Of a DNA stretch of 64,000 bases, positions 57,322 through 64,000 are shown piece after piece; position 1 is the stretch's first letter; each line of letters starts with the position of its first letter. The translations under genes were made by a program, and so were the position numbers. The DNA comes from Planctomycetota bacterium (GTDB taxonomy: Bacteria; Planctomycetota; B15-G4): contig JAQWOM010000034.1 in assembly GCA_029245865.1 (NCBI GenBank), forward strand, positions 78,305 through 142,304, in the 5' to 3' direction. Under the pieces are notes generated by a model, which was given only the letters and a program-made list of their open reading frames with translations, had not been told where the DNA came from and did not search any database.

Positions 57322-57350
57322 TTGACTCGGTTAGGCTTCCACCCGAGAAT
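57322..57350 (+). promoter_or_regulatory. Possible promoter of the giant lipoprotein gene
   Basis: -35 TTGACT (57322-57327), 17-base spacer, and -10 GAGAAT (57345-57350). The -10 is only four of six bases, so the call is tentative. It lies 120 bases before the start codon, in the intergenic region divergent from ruvB. Confidence 0.3.
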
Positions 57351-57469
57351 CGCTAGGCTATAGCTACCTGAACAGCCGTTTTGCATTTTGAGGCATCAGT
57401 TGGTGGGCTCCCCCTGCCCATCTCTTGTGAACGACGTCTCGCCCCCTTTCTAGAGACCTGAGCTTGTCC

Positions 57470-60400
57470 ATGCATATGAGAGAAAACCTCAAGCTGACCC
57501 TTCTTTCAGCTGGTCTTGCCTTATTCGTCGGTGCGTGCGGTGGTGGAGGCGGCGGCGGCGGTGATGGCGGTGGTGGTGGTGGTGGTGGCGGCAGCAGCTC
57601 GGGCGCCTCGGACGCACAGCAGCAGATTGTCAATACGGCGACGACCAGCAGCGATGGGGGCTGGAGCCGTGTCGATATCCTGGATGGAGGTGATTCGTCC
57701 GCGGTCCCTGCGGAGGTCGCGAAACGCGAGCTTCTGGCCGCGTTGATGAAGAAGCAGACCGACCTCAACGGCAACCTGGCCGACGGCAATGGAGACGGTG
57801 TCGCTGACACCACTGGTCTCGAGGCTTATTCGACCGGTTTGGATCAGAAAGACTCAACGGCCAAGCGCATCTACGCGGCCAACAATGTGTATGACCTGTT
57901 CCAGACAACGACCGGAAACACAGTCACGGGGCGACCTGTCCTGTCGACTCTGGATGGAGGGCCCCCTCCGTTCACGGGTGGCGACCAGGACGGCGACGGC
58001 GTTACGGATGGTGGGCCGGGTCTCTACTCGAATATCCCGACTCCAATTATTCCCAAGCTTCCGCCGCTGCCGAACACGATGGGGACAGCGGGTCGCGGCC
58101 CAAGCGCCTCGAGCCAGCACCAGTTCATCCAGATCGAGTTCCCCTACAAGCTGCAAACCGAAAGCTTGTTCAACTTCACGGATGCCGGAAATTCATTCCT
58201 TGGCGATCTCAACGCTCCGGGCAACGTGCTCGTCGAAGCTCGCTGGGTGACTCGCGCCGGAGGAGGCCCTGGAGGGTTTGACACCACGAATGTGGTGGAT
58301 CACACCGCCGAGCACCGTCACGTGTCAGGCGTGGCCGTGATTGGTGGCGTTTGTGCCGTGCCGATTCAGCAGGGCGCTTCGACCCTCTCGCTGATTCAGG
58401 ACCCAGTTGTGAGCAACGTTCCTGTGGGCGCGCGCGAAAAGATCTTGGATCCCAAGGTCTTTACCTACATCGCCCACGAAAATCCCGCGCTCATCACACT
58501 CACCAGCGCCCCGCTGCATGTCGGGTTTATCTTGCCGACGGGTGCGCTCGTGCTGCCCAGCCCCACGGACCCCGGGGGCCTTGGTGGGCGCGTGTTTGGT
58601 GCCAACACAACGATCCCCAGCGCTGTGAACGACTTTGCGACGAGTGGCGACCAGGCGGCAGATGTGATTGGCTTCGTGTCCTTTCAAATTACCCGCATGA
58701 AGAAGGGGAATGGCACGGCGGAAGACGTTTACTTCCACAGTTTCCCGGTGTCTCAGGAGAACGTGGGTGCTGACCCGAAGGCTGTCGACGGGAGTTTCAA
58801 CCGTGGTCCCGCCATCGAGGTAGACATCGGGGGTATGCCGGCCATCAACCTTCTGAGCTCGAGTGATTACCTGGGGGGCAGTCCGCCTGTGAACCCTCCA
58901 ACTGATGCGGCGAACTCATCGATTTCAACGAAGTCGATCTTCCGGGTCGATTTCGACAAGGAGGTGGTTCCTAACTCGGTCGGCTTCTCCAAGCGGATGA
59001 CGATTCACTCCGTGGAGGGTAAGGGCGTGGTCTTCCCGTACAGCGGGAACACGCGACCGATCACCAGCCCGTCGACTCAGTTCTCGCTGAATATTTTTGG
59101 CGCCCCGCTGGCGCCAAGCATCTACGTGGCGGTCAATCAGCCGGTCCAGGTGGCCGTGAACAACCCGCTCGTGAAGAGTGCCGGGCCGATTTTTAATGTG
59201 TCGGACGAGGGGACACCCATTGCCGATGTGAACAGCCCGAAATTCCCGAATCTGATTCAGGGCCTCTTTCCCACTCAGCAGAACACGTTGGCCACTCTTC
59301 CGCGCGGTGTCATTCCGTGTGACATCTACCCCGTGAACCAGAACAACCTGCAGGCCTACATCATTGAGCCCCTCGTTGACTTGCCTCCGGGCACGGTGGT
59401 CACGCTAGGCGTGTGCATGAACGGGTTGGGGATGTCGAGCAATACGCTGCCTGCGACGGTGCCTGCGACGCCGACGAACTTCGGAAACTACACGCGCTCA
59501 GGAACCATGTTTACTCCTTGGCAGGGCCTCACCTCAGTTGGCCTTGGCGACACCACGGTGACCTTGAAGCAAGCGACGCTGGCCAATCAAACCGTGATCA
59601 AGGTGAATGGCGGGCCCATGGACCTGCAGGGTCTCCTGTTCTTTGGTGGCACGGCCATTGCGATCGACACACTGATTGACGGCAACCTCGAAAATAATCT
59701 CACCATGGGGGGCTGGAATGTCTCGCGGACCTTTACGGTCGGTGAAGACCTCGAGCGACCCTATGTCAACGCCCCCGTGGCTCCACAGGCCATCGTTGTT
59801 GGGTTCGGCAATTCGGGCCTGGGTGCGATTGACCTGAATGGCGAAGGCTTCAACACAAATGTTCACCTTGGCGGTCTCGAAAACACCGGAGAGGCGAACA
59901 AACTCGTCACATCGCGTTACCTCCCCTTGGCGGTGACGGGCTCCACGTCAAACCTCAACTGGGACGCCAGCAGTTCGCTTGCCGGTGGCGCCAATTCGCG
60001 CGCTTATGGGGTGCTCGGTCGCTACACATCGGGTTCCTGTCAGTGCACGGCTGTGAGTTTCGAGTCTGAATTTGCCGTGGGCATCGGCATCCCGCTGGGA
60101 CCGATCGCTTTGAAGCGGGTGCCAGGGGTGAACGAAGGCTCGTCCGGCTACGAGACGATGGTCAGGAACTCGTTCGGCGGTCAAATCCTTAGCGATTCTG
60201 ACGACATCGGGCAGGTGCTCGACATGGTCATGGGTGAATTTCTCGACAGCGTCTACTACGACGTCGAGAACCCGTTCCTTGCAAACAATCACGTCACCTA
60301 CAACACACCTGCGCTCACCGGCGTTCAGACCAATACGATTTCTGACCCACCTGTGCCGAACCCGCCGCCTATGCGCTTGCCCGAAGGCTTGCCGCTGGCC

Positions 60401-61921
60401 GCAGTGATCTTTGACCAGGCTGAACTTGGGCAAGACCCGGTACTTATTTCGGGCTCCGAGGTGTTCTCCCGTGACTACTTGATGCGTTTTGATGACGGCA
60501 CCGGGATTTCACCGTTCACCTGGCCTTCCAATACGTTCCTGAACCTGAACCCAACGTCTAACAGCAGCAACCCGAACTTGTTCGACATCCCGTTGCTGCC
60601 AAACGCTGGCTTCCCCAGCCCCTTCGCAGGCGAGTTCAACTTCCCGACGAAGTTCCTTCAGACAGGCCCCATGCCCAAGACGACCACCGCGGGCACCGTG
60701 GTCTTGACCAACCTGAACACCGCTGCGATCGGAACCGGGTTTCCTGGCGGGTTGCAGGCGCCGAACTATCAGTCGAGGCAGCAGATTGGAAACTTCCTGT
60801 TTGTGACGGATGGTGTGAACAAGGCACTGCATGCGGTGAACACCAACAGCTTTGAGCGCCTCAAGACCGTCAAGCTTCCAGATCCTTTTGCAGTGGCGAT
60901 CAACCCGGACGGCAGCCTCCTTTACGTCACCAACGAAGGCGGGAATTCCCTGTCTGTCGTGAATGCTGATGCTTCGAATGCCGCAGGATTCATGACCGAA
61001 GTGGCGCGTGTCGATGTCGGCGAAGGTCCGCGAGCTGTCGCCGTGTCCCCGGATAACGAAGACGTCTTTGTGCTCAACCGCCTCGGGAACACGATCAGCA
61101 TCGTGGACGTGGGAACGAACACCGTGCGTCGCACCCTGTCTCAGTCCGGCATCAACCTTCCCAATGACGTGGCCATCGGTGTGCGCGAGGTGACCGGCGG
61201 GCCTGGATTCCAGAGTGGCACCTACCACGCCTTTATTGCGAATGGTGGGGGTAACAACGTGCTCATCTTTGAGGGCGGCCCCTCGGGCCTGGCGGGAATC
61301 GGATTCGACAACATCATCGGAACCATTGCGCCTAATGAGCCTGTTGTCGTGGGGCAGCCCACGCTGAGAGGCATGAGCAACCCCACTGCAATCGTTTATG
61401 ACCCCAATACACCACTGGACGGATTTGCCCACACCATCGGAGCGTTTGTCGCTCACTCCGACTCCGAAGAGGGCAATGCCATGGTGAGTCGTATCGCGTA
61501 CACGGCGGACAGCTCTCCTGGGCAGGTCGTGTTCAACACGACGGGTAGCCCTGGCTTTGGCGACAAGGTCTTCACATTCATCCAGCAGTACGTCTCTGAG
61601 TCGACGGGCAAGGCGCTCGACGTGGCTTTGCCTGACTACAACCGCGATCTTTTCCTCGGGAACAACTTCAGCACGTTCCCGAACCTGTTCAATGCAGGGG
61701 GTGTGACCTACACCATCGGCGGTACGGTCATTCCGAGAAACTCAAGGTTCCCGCTCGCGCAGATCGGCCTGGGGCAGATCCCTCGGTGGGACCCCGACCG
61801 CCTCTACCTGTCTGTCGGAGGCGGAACCATTGACGTGTTCGATGTCACGACATCCGTGCGGCTGAAGACAATCGCGACGGTTGCTGACGCGACAGTCATG
61901 GCGTCGTACTTCGGTAAGTAG
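57470..61921 (+). CDS. Giant Gly-rich lipoprotein with C-terminal YVTN-like beta-propeller
   Basis: 1483 residues from ATG 57470 (TTG 57464 and ATG 57476 are alternatives). Signal with lipobox FVGAC near residue 23, followed at once by about 20 residues of almost pure Gly, then Ser-rich linker. DGNGDGVADT and DQDGDGVTDG (near residues 105 and 175) look like Ca-binding Asp loops. The middle is long beta-rich sequence with Ig-like stretches (VDFDKEVVPNSVGF). From about residue 1100, FLFVTDGVNKALHAVNT, GSLLYVTNEGGNSLSVVNAD and EDVFVLNRLGNTISIVDVG are repeated blades of a YVTN/NHL-type propeller. Probably displayed on the outer surface; no enzyme motif seen. It is on the same strand as menG, 20 bases away. 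Confidence 0.85.
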   Translation: MHMRENLKLTLLSAGLALFVGACGGGGGGGGDGGGGGGGGGSSSGASDAQQQIVNTATTSSDGGWSRVDILDGGDSSAVPAEVAKRELLAALMKKQTDLNGNLADGNGDGVADTTGLEAYSTGLDQKDSTAKRIYAANNVYDLFQTTTGNTVTGRPVLSTLDGGPPPFTGGDQDGDGVTDGGPGLYSNIPTPIIPKLPPLPNTMGTAGRGPSASSQHQFIQIEFPYKLQTESLFNFTDAGNSFLGDLNAPGNVLVEARWVTRAGGGPGGFDTTNVVDHTAEHRHVSGVAVIGGVCAVPIQQGASTLSLIQDPVVSNVPVGAREKILDPKVFTYIAHENPALITLTSAPLHVGFILPTGALVLPSPTDPGGLGGRVFGANTTIPSAVNDFATSGDQAADVIGFVSFQITRMKKGNGTAEDVYFHSFPVSQENVGADPKAVDGSFNRGPAIEVDIGGMPAINLLSSSDYLGGSPPVNPPTDAANSSISTKSIFRVDFDKEVVPNSVGFSKRMTIHSVEGKGVVFPYSGNTRPITSPSTQFSLNIFGAPLAPSIYVAVNQPVQVAVNNPLVKSAGPIFNVSDEGTPIADVNSPKFPNLIQGLFPTQQNTLATLPRGVIPCDIYPVNQNNLQAYIIEPLVDLPPGTVVTLGVCMNGLGMSSNTLPATVPATPTNFGNYTRSGTMFTPWQGLTSVGLGDTTVTLKQATLANQTVIKVNGGPMDLQGLLFFGGTAIAIDTLIDGNLENNLTMGGWNVSRTFTVGEDLERPYVNAPVAPQAIVVGFGNSGLGAIDLNGEGFNTNVHLGGLENTGEANKLVTSRYLPLAVTGSTSNLNWDASSSLAGGANSRAYGVLGRYTSGSCQCTAVSFESEFAVGIGIPLGPIALKRVPGVNEGSSGYETMVRNSFGGQILSDSDDIGQVLDMVMGEFLDSVYYDVENPFLANNHVTYNTPALTGVQTNTISDPPVPNPPPMRLPEGLPLAAVIFDQAELGQDPVLISGSEVFSRDYLMRFDDGTGISPFTWPSNTFLNLNPTSNSSNPNLFDIPLLPNAGFPSPFAGEFNFPTKFLQTGPMPKTTTAGTVVLTNLNTAAIGTGFPGGLQAPNYQSRQQIGNFLFVTDGVNKALHAVNTNSFERLKTVKLPDPFAVAINPDGSLLYVTNEGGNSLSVVNADASNAAGFMTEVARVDVGEGPRAVAVSPDNEDVFVLNRLGNTISIVDVGTNTVRRTLSQSGINLPNDVAIGVREVTGGPGFQSGTYHAFIANGGGNNVLIFEGGPSGLAGIGFDNIIGTIAPNEPVVVGQPTLRGMSNPTAIVYDPNTPLDGFAHTIGAFVAHSDSEEGNAMVSRIAYTADSSPGQVVFNTTGSPGFGDKVFTFIQQYVSESTGKALDVALPDYNRDLFLGNNFSTFPNLFNAGGVTYTIGGTVIPRNSRFPLAQIGLGQIPRWDPDRLYLSVGGGTIDVFDVTTSVRLKTIATVADATVMASYFGK

Positions 61922-61941
61922 CGGCTAGCCGAAGGCCGTCC

Positions 61942-62676
61942 ATGCCCGGCACGACACCCGACCCCCGTTCACCTCACAGGGGGCGGGCTGTGCGCGGCAT
62001 GTTTGCGTCGATCGCACCGCGTTACGACAGGCTGAACCGCCTTCTGTCCATGGGGCTCGACCAGCGCTGGCGTGCTGCACTTGTTCGCTCTTTGCCGGAA
62101 CTCGTGCCCGGGCAGCGCGTGCTCGATCTCTGTGCCGGAACCGGTGATGTGGCGCAGGCTCTTCATGGGGCACTGCCTTCCGGAACCGTCTTGCACGCCA
62201 GTGACTTCTGCGAAGAAATGCTGAAGCGCACGCCAGCCAAATTCGAACCCGGTGCGGCGCCTCGTTTGACTGTGGGCGACGCCATGGCTCTCCCGTACGC
62301 GGACCAGGGCTTCCAGGCCATCTCGGTTGCCTTCGGGCTTCGAAACATCGAATCCCCGCAGGTCGGATTGGCAGAGATGGCCCGGGTCTTGGCGCCAGGA
62401 GGGCGATTGCTGATCCTCGAATTCAGCCGTCCTGAACGAAAGATCTTCTCAGCCTTCTATCGCTTCTATTTCTTTCGCATCCTTCCCCTCATGGGACGGC
62501 TGCTTTCCGGAAGCGAAATTGACGCGTATCGGTATCTCCCCGAATCGGTCTGGGCGTTTCCATCGCCCGCCGAAATCGGAAGAGAAATGGAGCAGGTGGG
62601 ACTGGTCGTCCGCGAGCAACGTCGCTTTCTGATGGGAGCTGTCGTTTTGCATGTGGCCGATCGAGTCGCCCGTTGA
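61942..62676 (+). CDS. menG: Demethylmenaquinone methyltransferase
   Basis: SAM-dependent C-methylation in the last step of menaquinone (or ubiquinone) synthesis. 244 residues. Seen: MFASIAPRYDRLNRLLSMGLDQRWR, the UbiE/MenG hallmark, VLDLCAGTGDVAQAL (motif I), DAMALPYADQGFQAISVAFGLRNI, and PGGRLLILEFSRPERK. No other menaquinone gene is in the window except the possible link to ubiX. It overlaps the CPBP gene by 4 bases (TTGA). Confidence 0.95.
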   Translation: MPGTTPDPRSPHRGRAVRGMFASIAPRYDRLNRLLSMGLDQRWRAALVRSLPELVPGQRVLDLCAGTGDVAQALHGALPSGTVLHASDFCEEMLKRTPAKFEPGAAPRLTVGDAMALPYADQGFQAISVAFGLRNIESPQVGLAEMARVLAPGGRLLILEFSRPERKIFSAFYRFYFFRILPLMGRLLSGSEIDAYRYLPESVWAFPSPAEIGREMEQVGLVVREQRRFLMGAVVLHVADRVAR

Positions 62677-63410
62677 AGCGACGCCCCTCCTGGTTCAAGA
62701 CTTATCACCTGGAGTCCCGGCAGATTGGCCGCTCGTTAGCCGTTGTTCTGCCGCTTCTGCTGGCTTACGAAATCGCCGTCGCGCTGCTTGCTCCGCAGAT
62801 TCGCAACAGCGCCGAAATGGCCGTGGCCAACTTCGTGCGGAGAATGCCCGGCGACCTGGTGGTGACCCTGCGCTACACCTTGCTAGGAGTTCTTGCCGTT
62901 GGAACCGTCTGGTGGTTCCGAAGCGATCGGCCGCGCGCTTCAGCGGCGCGGCCTTCTCTGATTCTGAGCGAGGCATTGCTCCTGGCCGTTTTGCTCGGGC
63001 CTGCGCTTGAAAGCCTCGTTGGCCGTATCGGACTCTCGGCCACTTCAGTGGACCAACTGCCCCAGAACCCCGTATGGCTTCCCTATTTGATGAGCGTTGG
63101 CGCCGGCCTCTGGGAAGAGATCGTTTTCCGTCTCGGACTGCTCGGGGGGCTCTACGTCCTGTTCAAACGCCTGTTTCGATTGCCCGATCTTTCAGCAGTG
63201 GGTCTCGGAATTCTGATCTCGGCCCTGGCCTTTGCCTTCTATCACCATGTCGGCGAGTCCGGCGAGGCCTTCAGTCTCTCTCGGTTCGCGTTCAGGGGCT
63301 TCGCCGGTACAATCCTCGGAGTCCTTTTCGCCTGGCGTGGGCTCGCGATCGTCGTCTACATGCATGTGTTCTACGACGTCTTGTGCGACCTGCGCGCCGC
63401 ACTCCTCTGA
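62673..63410 (+). CDS. CPBP-family intramembrane metalloprotease
   Basis: 245 residues from TTG 62673, overlapping the menG stop. About six hydrophobic segments. The three CPBP motifs are present: GLWEEIVFRLGLLGGL (EExxxR), AFAFYHHVG (FxxxH), and VVYMHVFYDVLCD (HxxxD) near the end. The family includes the CAAX-processing Rce1 and bacterial bacteriocin-related proteases. Function here is unknown; being between menG and ubiX hints at membrane or quinone maintenance but gives no proof. Confidence 0.88.
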   Translation: MKRRPSWFKTYHLESRQIGRSLAVVLPLLLAYEIAVALLAPQIRNSAEMAVANFVRRMPGDLVVTLRYTLLGVLAVGTVWWFRSDRPRASAARPSLILSEALLLAVLLGPALESLVGRIGLSATSVDQLPQNPVWLPYLMSVGAGLWEEIVFRLGLLGGLYVLFKRLFRLPDLSAVGLGILISALAFAFYHHVGESGEAFSLSRFAFRGFAGTILGVLFAWRGLAIVVYMHVFYDVLCDLRAALL

Positions 63411-63422
63411 GAGAGAATCATC

Positions 63423-64000
63423 ATGTCGCGGGTCCTTGTCGCCATCACGGGCGCCTCGGGGGCCATCTACGGCGTGCGGCTGGTGCAACGCCTCGTTGAA
63501 CATGATGTGCCCACCGATGTGGTGTGCTCGAAGGCGGGCGCGCGCGTGCTGGAACTCGAACACGGGCTTCCCGGGAATCCCCTAGAATGGTTCCCCGAAG
63601 GGGCCCCTGAGAACCTCGCAGTGCATGCCAACGAGGACATCGCAGCTCCCCCGGCCAGTGGGAGCCATGCGCCACGCGCCATGATCGTGATTCCCTGCTC
63701 CATGGGAACGCTCGGACGCATTGCATGCGGCATCTCGGCCAACCTGATCGAACGCTGTGCCGATGTCATGCTCAAGGAGCGTCAGAGATTGGTGGTTGTT
63801 CCTCGCGAGTCTCCTCTGTCGCAGATTCACCTGCGCAACATGTTGACGCTTTCGGAATCAGGCGCGCATATCGTGCCAGCCATGCCGGCTTTCTACGCGC
63901 GACCAAGAGATCTCGAAGACACGATTTCGTTCGTGGTGGACCGTGCAATCAGCAGCGCAGGATTAGACATCCCGCTCCGCGCTGTCTGGCGTGAGGATGC
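63423..64000 (+). CDS. ubiX: Flavin prenyltransferase UbiX (3' end cut by window)
   Basis: Makes prenylated FMN, the cofactor of UbiD-type decarboxylases. The frame is open to the last base; 192 residues are visible, close to the full family length of about 190-200. Seen: VLVAITGASGAIYGVRL (FMN-binding loop), CSKAGARVLELE, IVIPCSMGTLGRIACGISANLIERCADVMLKERQRLVVVPRESPLS and HLRNMLTLSESGAHIVPAMPAFY, all characteristic. ATG 63423 follows the CPBP stop by 12 bases with GAGAGA between. A ubiD homologue would be expected downstream, beyond the window. Confidence 0.96.
   Translation, partial: MSRVLVAITGASGAIYGVRLVQRLVEHDVPTDVVCSKAGARVLELEHGLPGNPLEWFPEGAPENLAVHANEDIAAPPASGSHAPRAMIVIPCSMGTLGRIACGISANLIERCADVMLKERQRLVVVPRESPLSQIHLRNMLTLSESGAHIVPAMPAFYARPRDLEDTISFVVDRAISSAGLDIPLRAVWRED

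Noticed and set aside
57537..57605. Phase-variable repeat in the Gly tract of the giant lipoprotein
   Set aside because: Repeats are trinucleotides (GGC/GGT), so slippage keeps frame; on/off switching by frameshift is not expected.
60509..61456. 315-residue open frame antisense to the giant lipoprotein
   Set aside because: Shadow frame within a clear propeller-coding region; no start signal or family features.

Overview
The window is about 64 kb of dense bacterial chromosome, roughly 60% G+C by eye, with many 1-4 base stop/start overlaps and several GTG and TTG starts. It looks like a Gram-negative member of the PVC group, most likely a planctomycete. The evidence is a 1921-residue UvrA made of two complete copies fused head to tail (known from Chlamydiae and planctomycetes), a bacterial XPB-type helicase with its partner protein, a small coiled-coil plus HARE-like HTH protein, a Lys-rich small protein, lipoprotein sulfatase and YfhO-like genes, and a giant Gly-rich lipoprotein. 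The assignment is an inference. I saw no phage, insertion sequence, CRISPR array, rRNA or plasmid function.

Layout. 1-2080: central metabolism (pgk end, rpe, accD), then tRNA-Asn. 2504-5940: small regulatory-type protein, cobalamin adenosyltransferase, DUF423 protein, a first tRNA-guanine transglycosylase (tgt), a lipoprotein. 5970-8446: an S-adenosylmethionine-cycle unit in which an ArsR-methyltransferase fusion with its own promoter/operator precedes ahcY, closed by a strong terminator. 8514-11885: mrp, DUF971, glyA, exonuclease. 11916-14743 (minus): purC-purE-mtnA and a Lys-rich small protein. 14949-18933: galE, a metallo-beta-lactamase-fold hydrolase, PBP4, an inositol-monophosphatase-family gene. 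18930-28647: double UvrA, XPB helicase and a helicase-associated protein, a candidate DNA-repair module. 28640-32905: thiE, thiL, tsaE, a secreted protein, a TolC-like protein, all overlapping. 32845-39683: nadD, DUF5989, YfhO-like protein, dinB, tRNA-Val, ald, secreted nuclease. 39680-46735: envelope and polysaccharide genes (sulfatase, HTH-receiver protein, uppP, gmd, rmd, amidase). 46782-57247: MFS transporter, aminotransferase, HEAT-repeat protein, SH3/coiled-coil protein, cstA, a second tgt, spoIID, ruvB. 57470-64000: giant lipoprotein, menG, CPBP protease, and the beginning of ubiX.

The most interesting signals are (1) the operon joining double UvrA to XPB, with the XPB partner gene just downstream; (2) a set of promoters (5970, 48053, 42159, 33707, and 57255 on the minus strand) whose -10 boxes lie so close to the start codon that the mRNA would be leaderless or nearly so, one of them (5970) covered by a perfect inverted repeat; (3) two diverged tgt genes 49 kb apart; (4) a tRNA-Val with C instead of U at position 33; and (5) a secreted nuclease gene with no conventional start codon and an Ada-like Cys/His tail.
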